This document shows positions 38,773 through 46,734 of a stretch of DNA of 64,000 nucleotides, piece after piece (positions within the stretch are counted from its first letter, which is position 1; every line of letters starts with the position of its first letter). Origin of the DNA: Pseudoalteromonas phenolica (lineage in GTDB: Bacteria > Pseudomonadota > Gammaproteobacteria > Enterobacterales > Alteromonadaceae); contig NZ_PPSW01000016.1 of the NCBI RefSeq assembly GCF_005876835.1, forward strand, positions 1 to 64,000, written 5' to 3'. A program made the translations under genes and the position numbers. A model generated the notes under the pieces. The model did not search any database. It was not told the origin of the DNA and was given only the letters and a program-made list of their open reading frames with translations.

Positions 38773-39855
38773 TTATCTGATCTTCAGCGTTGCCAATCCA
38801 GCGAGTACTAATACAATCGAAATGATCCAAAAGCGCACGATCACGCGCGGCTCAGGCCAACCTTTTAATTCATAATGATGGTGGATCGGTGCCATTCTAA
38901 AAATACGCTGGCCGCGCAACTTGTATGAGCCCACTTGTAAGATTACTGACAAGGCCTCCATCACAAACACACCACCCATAATCAACAGCACAAGCTCTTG
39001 ACGTACTAAAATCGCGATAATACCCAACGCACCACCTAGCGCTAATGAACCTACATCACCCATAAAGACTTGTGCAGGATAGGTGTTAAACCATAAGAAC
39101 CCTAGACCCGCACCAACAATGGCGGTACACACTACGACCAGCTCACTGGCCAGTGGTAAATGCGGTAAATGTAAGTACTCCGAGAAATTTGCGTTACCAG
39201 TTAAATAGGCAATAATCGCAAGGGCTGATGCCACTAAAATAGTCGGAACAATCGCCAAGCCATCAAGGCCATCGGTCAGGTTTACCGCATTAGATGTACC
39301 GACAATCACAAAATAGCTCATGACCAAATAGAAAATACCAAGCTGCGGCATCACTTCTTTTAAGAAAGGCACAACTAGCACAGTTTCATTTGGATTTAGT
39401 GAAGTAAAATATAAGAAGCTCCCCACACTCATGGCGATCACCGACTGCCAGAAATATTTCCAACGAGCGATTAGGCCTTTTGAATCTTTTCGGATCACTT
39501 TGCGATAGTCATCGACAAAACCGACAACGCCCAAGCTACCTAAAACAAAGAGTGTCACCCACACATATTTATTGCTTAAGTCGCCCCACATTAATGTACT
39601 GGTAAAAATGGCACCTAAGATCAACACACCACCCATGGTCGGCGTACCAGACTTAGATAAATGTGACTCTGGACCGTCATCACGCACCGTTTGACCAATT
39701 TGCATACGCTGTAGTGCGCGGATCAAAATAGGACCGAAATAAAGCGATAACAATAATGCCGTTAAAATACCTAAAATCGCACGCAGCGTTAGGTAAGAAA
39801 AGACGTTAAAGCCACTGTAATACTGGGTTAAATATTCAGCCAACCACACTAACAT
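38773..39855 (-). CDS. mraY: Phospho-N-acetylmuramoyl-pentapeptide transferase MraY
   Basis: A 360-residue, ten-helix inner-membrane enzyme that transfers phospho-MurNAc-pentapeptide to undecaprenyl phosphate to make lipid I. Signatures include [29 protein letters not shown] with the catalytic Asp pair, [13 protein letters not shown], and the late [16 protein letters not shown]. Its start overlaps the murF end by 7 bp. Confidence 0.98.
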   Translation of the reverse strand: MLVWLAEYLTQYYSGFNVFSYLTLRAILGILTALLLSLYFGPILIRALQRMQIGQTVRDDGPESHLSKSGTPTMGGVLILGAIFTSTLMWGDLSNKYVWVTLFVLGSLGVVGFVDDYRKVIRKDSKGLIARWKYFWQSVIAMSVGSFLYFTSLNPNETVLVVPFLKEVMPQLGIFYLVMSYFVIVGTSNAVNLTDGLDGLAIVPTILVASALAIIAYLTGNANFSEYLHLPHLPLASELVVVCTAIVGAGLGFLWFNTYPAQVFMGDVGSLALGGALGIIAILVRQELVLLIMGGVFVMEALSVILQVGSYKLRGQRIFRMAPIHHHYELKGWPEPRVIVRFWIISIVLVLAGLATLKIR

Positions 39856-41252
39856 GCTGATACTCCATTTGTGGCTGCTTGTTCACCACTTGTTGTTATT
39901 AATTCTTCTACTAGTAATTCCATACGCGCACTGCGAGAGCCTTTTACAATCACAGTACATGGACCATTTTGCGCCGCTAAAGTTTGATTAATTGCGGCCA
40001 ATAAGTGCGGACGTGTCGAAAAGTGCCTGTCGGCAATTTCAAAAACATCACTGCTATAACGACTCAATACCCCTAGGGTAAATAACGCATCAATGCCTTG
40101 CTGTTTGGCATATTCGCCGACTTCTTGATGATACTCTCGAGCATGTTCACCAAGCTCGCCCATATCGCCTAATGCAAACACCTTATGACCTGGCATTTTA
40201 GTCAATAAATCGATTGCCGCTTTGACCGAGCGCACATTGGCATTATAGGTATCGTCAATGACGGTCAAGTTATCGTTGACCTTAATAAGGTTCACTCGGC
40301 CTTTAACTGCACTCATACTTTCAAGCGCCGCAGCCACTTCATTTAAGCTCGCGCCCAGCTCAGTGGTGAGAGCCGCTGCAATTAAAGCATTGGTGACATT
40401 GTGCTCACCCGGTAATGCTAGCGTCACAGGTACTTTTTGTTCACCATCGCAAAGTAAGAAGCTGGCGTGAGCGGTGTCGTTTAGCGTTACTTGCTCTGCC
40501 CAGATATCAAATTGCTCATGGGTGGCAATCCGTTTGATACGCTTATCAAACATGCTGCTATCCCACATCTGACGAAATTCTGGGTTAATATCGCAGTTAA
40601 ATACAGCACAGCCATTTGCTTTTAAGCCAGAGAAAATCTCACCTTTGGCCTGCGCCACGCCTTCAATGGAGCCAAAGCCTTCAATGTGTGCTGGTGCAAC
40701 ATTACAAATGGCAGCAACATCTGGCTTGGTCATTTGCGTGGTATAAGCAATCTCGCCTATATGGTTGGCACCAAGTTCAATCACAGCATACTCGTCGTCT
40801 TCTGACAAACGAATTAACGTCAGCGGTACACCGATGTCATTGTTAAAATTGCCATTAGTTGCCAGCACTTTGCCTTTTTGCGACAAAATCGCCGCGCACA
40901 TTTCTTTCACTGTGGTTTTACCCACACTGCCCGTAATGGCAATGGTTTTTGGCGCTACTTGTGCCATTACGGCTGCACCGATATGTCCTAAAGCTAAACG
41001 AGTATCGGCCACCACAAACTGAGGAATATCGCATTCCACGGGTTTATCGACAATCGCCGCTATGGCGCCTTTTTCATACGCTTGCTGGACGAATTTATGA
41101 CCATCAAAATTTGGTCCTTTCAGCGCTAAAAACACCTCATCATTTTTTATTGTTCTGGTGTCGGTATTGATATTGCTGACAGATAAATTCTCGCCACAGC
41201 TTACTGGGGTGTTTAATACGGCTGTAAGCCAAGCAAAATCCATTGTGATCAT
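39849..41252 (-). CDS. murF: UDP-MurNAc-tripeptide--D-alanyl-D-alanine ligase MurF
   Basis: A 467-residue Mur ligase that adds the D-Ala-D-Ala dipeptide made by DdlB. The ATP loop is [13 protein letters not shown], followed by [13 protein letters not shown], a MurF signature, and [18 protein letters not shown]. The start overlaps the murE stop by 4 bp. An internal ATG (codon 4, MDFAWL) is an alternative start. Confidence 0.97.
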   Translation of the reverse strand: MITMDFAWLTAVLNTPVSCGENLSVSNINTDTRTIKNDEVFLALKGPNFDGHKFVQQAYEKGAIAAIVDKPVECDIPQFVVADTRLALGHIGAAVMAQVAPKTIAITGSVGKTTVKEMCAAILSQKGKVLATNGNFNNDIGVPLTLIRLSEDDEYAVIELGANHIGEIAYTTQMTKPDVAAICNVAPAHIEGFGSIEGVAQAKGEIFSGLKANGCAVFNCDINPEFRQMWDSSMFDKRIKRIATHEQFDIWAEQVTLNDTAHASFLLCDGEQKVPVTLALPGEHNVTNALIAAALTTELGASLNEVAAALESMSAVKGRVNLIKVNDNLTVIDDTYNANVRSVKAAIDLLTKMPGHKVFALGDMGELGEHAREYHQEVGEYAKQQGIDALFTLGVLSRYSSDVFEIADRHFSTRPHLLAAINQTLAAQNGPCTVIVKGSRSARMELLVEELITTSGEQAATNGVSAC

Positions 41253-42733
41253 GCTTTATCCCCTTTTAAAATTTTCATTACCCATGCTCTGTCACAGAAG
41301 GTGATCGTTTGATCACCGATAATTTGATAATCTTCGTGTCCCTTGCCAGCTACCAGCACCACGCCTGAAGCAGATGTTTGCTCAACCGCATAGGCAATGG
41401 CCTTAGCTCGGTCAAGTTGGCAGTAAGCATACTCAGGTTGACTGAGCCCAGCCTTAACGTCTGCGATAATATCGTCGGGATTTTCACTGCGCGGGTTGTC
41501 GCTGGTGATCACCAGCTTATCAGCGTTTTGCTCAGCCGCTTGCGCCATCATGGGACGCTTGCCTTTATCGCGATCGCCCCCGCAGCCAAATACACAAGTC
41601 ACTTGCCCGGGTACATGTTGCTGAAGTGCTTGTAACGCCAAAGCCAGCGCATCAGGGGTGTGCGCATAATCAACCACGCACGTCGGCTTGCCTTCAACCG
41701 AAAATGCCTGCATACGACCCGCAACTGGTTTTAGTGAAGAAACCGCATTACACAATGCCCCAAAGTCATACCCTTCAACCAAGAGTGCCGCCATCGCAGC
41801 CGCTAGGTTATAAAGATTAAATTGACCAAATAGCGGTACATTAATGGTCGCTTCCCCCCAAGAAGTGGAGAGCGTTGCACGAATGCCAGTTTGATGGCAT
41901 TCAACCTCATCAAACCAAACAAACTGAGAAAAATTGTGTGCCGTTGGTTTTTTGCCATATACCACTAGATTGCTAAAACTAGATTGTGCGATCCAACTTT
42001 GTGCTACAGCATCGTCATGATTTAAAATACAATGTTTTGGCATACAATCAGTAAACAGCAAGCGCTTTGCTTCAGCATAACTGTGCATGTCACCATGATA
42101 ATCTAAATGATCACGAGACAGATTGGTAAAAACTGCCGTACTGAATTGTGTTTCTTTTACACGGCCTTGAACTAAACCATGAGATGAGACTTCGATGGCC
42201 GCAAGTTGATTACGTTCTGCAAGGGTTGCAAAAATACGTTGTAAATCCACAGCCGACGGCGTGGTATTCTGCAGTGGCGTTAACTCATCTACTTTGCCAT
42301 AACCTAAAGTACCTACAACCGCAGCCGGCACATCAATGGCATCTGCAAGCGCAGCTATCATGGCTGTCGTCGTTGACTTACCATTGGTACCTGTTACACC
42401 AATTACTTTTAAACGTTCGGTTGGACTCTGATAATAAATTTTGGCAATTTCAGCAATACACTCAGTCAAATTCTCAACCGGGATCAACAAACCTAAACTG
42501 TGATCCAGCGCCGCAAAACTCCTAGCGTCAACCAAGGCACAGCTCGCACCATTGTTAAAAGCCGCCGCAATAAAGTTTTCGCCATTACTTATATGGCCTT
42601 TAATAGCAATAAATACATCACCGGTTTTCACTGCTCGGCTATCAAGTTGTAAGTCAGCAGTTTGTTTAGGGAGTTCAACTCCTGAATACTCAATATTTAA
42701 CGCTGCTAATGTGTGAGATAAATTAAAGCGCAT
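41249..42733 (-). CDS. murE: UDP-MurNAc-tripeptide synthetase MurE (meso-DAP adding)
   Basis: A 494-residue Mur ligase that adds the third stem residue. The ATP loop is VTGTNGKSTTTAMI, and the specificity loop TSDNPRSENP contains DNPR, the motif of meso-diaminopimelate-adding MurE, so the peptidoglycan should be DAP-type. The ATG at 42733 is chosen because GGAGAAAAAAG stands just upstream and the family length (495 in E. coli) fits. The frame is open to 42781 but would then overlap ftsI by 59 bp. Confidence 0.96.
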   Translation of the reverse strand: MRFNLSHTLAALNIEYSGVELPKQTADLQLDSRAVKTGDVFIAIKGHISNGENFIAAAFNNGASCALVDARSFAALDHSLGLLIPVENLTECIAEIAKIYYQSPTERLKVIGVTGTNGKSTTTAMIAALADAIDVPAAVVGTLGYGKVDELTPLQNTTPSAVDLQRIFATLAERNQLAAIEVSSHGLVQGRVKETQFSTAVFTNLSRDHLDYHGDMHSYAEAKRLLFTDCMPKHCILNHDDAVAQSWIAQSSFSNLVVYGKKPTAHNFSQFVWFDEVECHQTGIRATLSTSWGEATINVPLFGQFNLYNLAAAMAALLVEGYDFGALCNAVSSLKPVAGRMQAFSVEGKPTCVVDYAHTPDALALALQALQQHVPGQVTCVFGCGGDRDKGKRPMMAQAAEQNADKLVITSDNPRSENPDDIIADVKAGLSQPEYAYCQLDRAKAIAYAVEQTSASGVVLVAGKGHEDYQIIGDQTITFCDRAWVMKILKGDKA

Positions 42734-44540
42734 CTTTTTTCTCCGACAAATAAGCAACGCGGCCTTTATCTGGTGCCACATTCAAAATACGTAATGCGTT
42801 CGACATGATTTCTGCAAATGCAGGGCCTGCCGTTTGGCCTCCGTAATAAACATCACCGCCAGGTTCATTGATCATCACCACCACAGCTAAACGTGGGTTC
42901 GTAACTGGGGCAACACCAGCAAAATAACCGACATATTCATCACCATATCCACCGGCGACTGCTTTCTCAGAAGTACCGGTTTTACCCGCTGCACGGTAGC
43001 CATCGACTTTGACGTTTGCCGCAGTACCGCCTTTTTCAAATACGGACTCCATCATATCCACAACCGCTTTGACATCTTCTTCTTTGAATAGACGCTCACC
43101 TTCTGGCGGCGTATCTTGTTTTAGGATGGTTAAAGGGCGAGAAATTCCGCCTGCGCCAAATGTGGCATACAAACGCGCTACTTGCGCTGTACTCACTGAG
43201 ACCGCATAGCCGTATGATAAAGTTGCAATTTCAAAATCTGACCAACGACGGTTTGGGTAAAAAAGACCACTACTCTCACCCACCATCATGGTGCCTGTAT
43301 CTTCACCAAAGCCTACTTTTTGATATAAACCAACGAGATATTCTTTTGGCAGCATTTGACTAATTTTGGCCACGCCCATGTTCGACGATACTTTAAGAAT
43401 TTCTCTGAGTGTCATTTCACCGTGATTACGCTCGTCTTTAACTAAGCTGCCACCTAGGCGCATCCAGCCCGGAAAGGTATTGATGGTGTCATTGGCTTCA
43501 ATCACATCATGATCAAGCCCAGCTAACACAGCCAGCGGTTTAAGTGTTGAGCCGGGCTCAAATAAATCAGTAATGGCGCGATTTCGGCGTTTGTAAGGGT
43601 GTGCATCGCGCATATCATTCGGGTTGAAGCTTGGACTGTTTACCATAGCAAGTACTTCACCGGTTTTTACATCTACCACCATGGCAGAGCCTGAAGTCGC
43701 TTGATAGCTCAGTACCGCACTTTTTAAGGCCTTATAAGCAATCGCTTGAATACGTAAATCAATGCTGAGTTGAATATCTTCAGGTTCAACACGTTGTTCC
43801 TCCGATAACACTTGTATCTCACGACCACGTGCGTCTTTACGAATGGTTCTTTTACCTTCTGCACCTGTAAGGGCATTCTCAAATAGCTTTTCGATGCCTT
43901 CGATGCCTTTACCATCAATATTGGTGAAGCCCAACACATGTGCGGTGACTTCGCCACTCGGATAGTAACGTTTTGATTCGTCTAGTAAGTGAATACCGGG
44001 CAATTTTAATTGACTGATATAGCTTGCAACTGCGGGCGTGACTTGACGCTTTAAGTAAACAAATCGGCGTGCAGGGCTGTCACGTAAACGTTCATCCACT
44101 TCTTCATGATCAATTTGTAATACGTCTGCAAGCTCGCGCCAACGAATATCATTGTCATACCGTACTTGTTTGCGGTATGTCATTTCTTGTTCATTTTCGG
44201 CCAGCGCTTTGTGATCTTCTTTGTTTTTTCGCGCGGCACGAATGACCCTTTTGCCAAGCGCTTTATCGAGTGCAAGCGGGTCAGCATACACACTCACAAC
44301 GGGCACACTGACAGCAAGCTCTTTACCATTTCTGTCAAAAATCATACCGCGTTGCACTTTTAACGTTTCAACACGCACAGTTCGCTTTGCACTTTCTTCA
44401 CGGGCATGATCGGGCTCAATCACTTGTAAATAGGCAGCACGGGCCATCAGCGTTAAAAAGACCATGACTAACACAGTACACACCAGTGCAAAGCGCCAAG
44501 TTATGAGTGTTTTTGAGCTATTGGCTTTTGCTTTTTTCAT
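42723..44540 (-). CDS. ftsI: Septal peptidoglycan transpeptidase FtsI (PBP3)
   Basis: A 605-residue class B penicillin-binding protein. A short cytoplasmic tail and one transmembrane helix (about 14-34) precede the pedestal domain, then the transpeptidase with active-site Ser331 in EPGSTLKP (SxxK), SSN in VSSNMGVA, and KTGTS. It crosslinks septal glycan made by FtsW. It is slightly longer than E. coli FtsI (588). It overlaps ftsL by 4 bp and murE by about 11 bp. Confidence 0.97.
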   Translation of the reverse strand: MKKAKANSSKTLITWRFALVCTVLVMVFLTLMARAAYLQVIEPDHAREESAKRTVRVETLKVQRGMIFDRNGKELAVSVPVVSVYADPLALDKALGKRVIRAARKNKEDHKALAENEQEMTYRKQVRYDNDIRWRELADVLQIDHEEVDERLRDSPARRFVYLKRQVTPAVASYISQLKLPGIHLLDESKRYYPSGEVTAHVLGFTNIDGKGIEGIEKLFENALTGAEGKRTIRKDARGREIQVLSEEQRVEPEDIQLSIDLRIQAIAYKALKSAVLSYQATSGSAMVVDVKTGEVLAMVNSPSFNPNDMRDAHPYKRRNRAITDLFEPGSTLKPLAVLAGLDHDVIEANDTINTFPGWMRLGGSLVKDERNHGEMTLREILKVSSNMGVAKISQMLPKEYLVGLYQKVGFGEDTGTMMVGESSGLFYPNRRWSDFEIATLSYGYAVSVSTAQVARLYATFGAGGISRPLTILKQDTPPEGERLFKEEDVKAVVDMMESVFEKGGTAANVKVDGYRAAGKTGTSEKAVAGGYGDEYVGYFAGVAPVTNPRLAVVVMINEPGGDVYYGGQTAGPAFAEIMSNALRILNVAPDKGRVAYLSEKKDAL

Positions 44541-44860
44541 GGCAACACCACCACTTGCTCATCTTTACTGGTTGGGCGCTTCATTTCTAGCTGCGTGGTT
44601 GCCACTTCTTCGATGCGCGCATGTTGCGAATAGAATTCTTCTTCAACCAGTAAGTAACGCCATTGCAAGTCCAATTCGTCACGCTCTTGTAAGAGTTGGT
44701 CCTGCTGGATCACTTGCTGACGAGATAGATAAGTGACTTGTACAACCCCCAAAGCCGAAGCAAAGATACAAATAAGCAAAAAGCCCGTTAGCTTATTCGC
44801 TAAAAGGCCTGCAAATATCTCGTTAAACAGCTTAGGCTGTCGGCTTTGTGGTTTATTCAT
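44537..44860 (-). CDS. ftsL: Cell division protein FtsL
   Basis: A 107-residue bitopic membrane protein: a cytoplasmic start, one transmembrane helix (about 23-44, LTGFLLICIFASALGVVQVTYL) and a periplasmic coiled coil (SRQQVIQQDQLLQERDELDLQWRYL) with no catalytic domain. It forms the FtsQLB complex that activates FtsWI. Size, order and topology identify it, since FtsL sequences are poorly conserved. It overlaps rsmH by 1 bp and ftsI by 4 bp. Confidence 0.93.
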   Translation of the reverse strand: MNKPQSRQPKLFNEIFAGLLANKLTGFLLICIFASALGVVQVTYLSRQQVIQQDQLLQERDELDLQWRYLLVEEEFYSQHARIEEVATTQLEMKRPTSKDEQVVVLP

Positions 44861-45795
44861 TATAGTTTTTGCGCTACTCGCAATACTGAGCTACGTGATC
44901 TTGGGTTAGCAGCTATTTCCTCAGCGGTTGGTTTTATGGCTTTACCCAACGCCTTCAGTGTCAGGTTTTTATTCAACTGTGCTTCCGTTAATGGCAAGCC
45001 ACGCGGGACAGCCTCACCTTTGCTTTGTTTCTTGATGAACTGCTTAACGATGCGATCTTCCAAAGAGTGAAATGAGATCACCACCAAACGACCGCCCGGC
45101 TTTAATACCGATAATGACGCTTGCAGTGCAGTTTGAATTTCTTCTAACTCACTGTTGATGTAAATGCGAATAGCTTGGAAAGTGCGTGTTGCTGGGTGCT
45201 TGTGCTTATCTTTCACAGGTACCGCTTCATCAACTAGATCAGCCAGCTGCTTCGTAGTGGTGATAGGTGTTTCATCACGCGTTTCAACTATTTTGTGTGC
45301 AATACGGCGGCCAAACTTTTCTTCACCGTACTTTTTAATCACAAACGCGATGTCTTCAAGTTCAGCTTCGGCTAACCACTGCGCGGCACTGCGGCCAGAC
45401 GTGGGATCCATACGCATATCAAGTGGACCATCTTTCATAAAGCTGAAACCGCGATCAGCATCATCCAATTGCGGTGAAGAAACGCCAATATCTAATAAAA
45501 TGCCATCAACTTGGCCAAGAATGCCGACTTCTGTGGCGACTTGTTCAATGTTTGAAAAGCGCGTATGTGCGATATTAAAACGGGTATCGTCAGCAAATTT
45601 CTTAGAGGCTTCGATCGCCTGCGGATCTTGATCAATAGCCTGTAAACGACCTTGTTCGCCCAAACGACTTAGAATTTGACCCGAATGGCCGCCTCGGCCA
45701 AATGTGCCATCGATATAGGTACCATCGGCTTTGATATCTAACGCGTCTAACGTTTCATTCATCAAAACTGATACATGGGTAAATTGCGCAGTCAT
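44860..45795 (-). CDS. rsmH: 16S rRNA m4C1402 methyltransferase RsmH (MraW)
   Basis: A 311-residue SAM-dependent methyltransferase acting on C1402 of 16S rRNA. It begins [19 protein letters not shown], with the SAM-binding [16 protein letters not shown] and the family motifs [23 protein letters not shown] (quoted in part) and [14 protein letters not shown]. The C-terminus [15 protein letters not shown] is typical. It lies 24 bp after mraZ. Confidence 0.97.
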   Translation of the reverse strand: MTAQFTHVSVLMNETLDALDIKADGTYIDGTFGRGGHSGQILSRLGEQGRLQAIDQDPQAIEASKKFADDTRFNIAHTRFSNIEQVATEVGILGQVDGILLDIGVSSPQLDDADRGFSFMKDGPLDMRMDPTSGRSAAQWLAEAELEDIAFVIKKYGEEKFGRRIAHKIVETRDETPITTTKQLADLVDEAVPVKDKHKHPATRTFQAIRIYINSELEEIQTALQASLSVLKPGGRLVVISFHSLEDRIVKQFIKKQSKGEAVPRGLPLTEAQLNKNLTLKALGKAIKPTAEEIAANPRSRSSVLRVAQKL

Positions 45796-45819
45796 GCGTT
45801 ATGTAAGCCTTTTTGTTTG

Positions 45820-46278
45820 CTAAAGCGAAAAGTTTTCAAATTCAGGCGTCATCTCAAAGTCACCTGCACGCTCAATTTCGGTATCAAGCTGCATTTGCTG
45901 GTGCCATTTCGACTCATCCCAAATTTCAAATTTATTTAATAGCCCTATGAGCATGATCTTTTTCCCCAAACCTGCGTAGTTACGTAATGCCGGAGAAAGC
46001 AAAATGCGGCCATTCTTATCTAACTGGTACTCAGTGGCGTGCCCGACCAGCATGCGCTGCAATCGACGCGCTCTTGGATTCATACTGGAGAGCTTTACAA
46101 GTCGAGCGGCAATTTCATCCCACTCGTTGCGAGGGTATAACCAAAGGCATGGTTCGTTAATCGCAATAGTGCAAATCAGCGAGCCCTGCTCTTCAGACAA
46201 AAGCGGTTGCCGATACTTAGTTGGTATCGCAAATCGACCTTTATCATCCAAATTTAGCGCACTTGCACCTGAAAACAT
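45820..46278 (-). CDS. mraZ: Transcriptional regulator MraZ
   Basis: A 152-residue AbrB-like DNA-binding protein made of two SpoVT/AbrB repeats, each with a D-x-x-x-R core: NLDDKGRFAIPTKYRQ and QLDKNGRILLSPALRNYA. It is the first gene of the division cluster and is known to repress its own promoter by binding direct repeats. Such repeats are seen here at 46327-46351, so autoregulation is well supported by sequence. Confidence 0.97.
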   Translation of the reverse strand: MFSGASALNLDDKGRFAIPTKYRQPLLSEEQGSLICTIAINEPCLWLYPRNEWDEIAARLVKLSSMNPRARRLQRMLVGHATEYQLDKNGRILLSPALRNYAGLGKKIMLIGLLNKFEIWDESKWHQQMQLDTEIERAGDFEMTPEFENFSL

Positions 46279-46326
46279 GGAGCAACCAACCTTATCGTAT
46301 TTTTAACCCTTTAGATCCAATCTGAT

Positions 46327-46351
46327 CCACAAAAAACCACTTTTTCCCACA
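46327..46351 (-). promoter_or_regulatory. MraZ operator: three GTGG direct repeats at 10-bp spacing
   Basis: On the minus strand GTGGGAAAAA, GTGGTTTTTT and GTGGA follow each other with a 10-bp period (CCAC on plus at 46327, 46337 and 46347). In E. coli and other bacteria MraZ binds such 10-bp-spaced TGGG-type repeats near the mra promoter. They lie just downstream of the -10, suited to repression. Confidence 0.82.
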
Positions 46352-46358
46352 ACTGCAC

Positions 46359-46388
46359 AGTCTATGACTTGACGAGTATTTTTGTCAA
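46359..46388 (-). promoter_or_regulatory. Sigma70-type mra promoter for the dcw cluster
   Basis: On the minus strand a perfect -35 TTGACA (46383-46388) and a -10 TAGACT (46359-46364) are separated by 18 bp, 80 bp ahead of the mraZ ATG and just upstream of the MraZ repeats. It is the only strong promoter seen for the cluster start. Confidence 0.78.
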
Positions 46389-46734
46389 GCCGAAAACTAA
46401 GCCGAAAATATCAAAAAACCCAGATAAAATGCGGCTTTGCTGAAAGCCTATGAAATGCTTGAGAAAACCCGAAAAGGCAGGAATAAAACTTTTTTATAAC
46501 AAAAAATTCATCTATTTTTCGCGCTGCGAGGATTTTACAAGCATGACTTTTCGACTGGTTGTAACGTGCAAAATGTGTTTCATCTTCTTGTATAAGGAGT
46601 AATCAGTTAAATTCGTCGCCAAACTTGGCGCTAGACTGGATTTTTTATACAATTAAGAGTCTTGCTGTTGTAAATCACCGAGCGTTATTATTTTAAATTT
46701 ATCAATACCACGTCGCTTTAATCGCTTACTCTTT

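Larger units (their letters stand above)
46279..46734. other. Divergent promoter region between mraZ and the GGDEF-EAL gene
   Basis: A 456-bp region. The left part holds the mraZ leader, the MraZ operator repeats and the mra promoter. The right part, up to 46657, is AT-rich and shows no gene. The coding frame of the GGDEF-EAL gene is open from 46657, but no ATG occurs in it. Confidence 0.75.

Noticed and set aside
42733..42781. N-terminal extension of MurE (16 codons)
   Set aside because: The extension overlaps the end of ftsI and lacks a ribosome site, while ATG 42733 has a strong GGAG.
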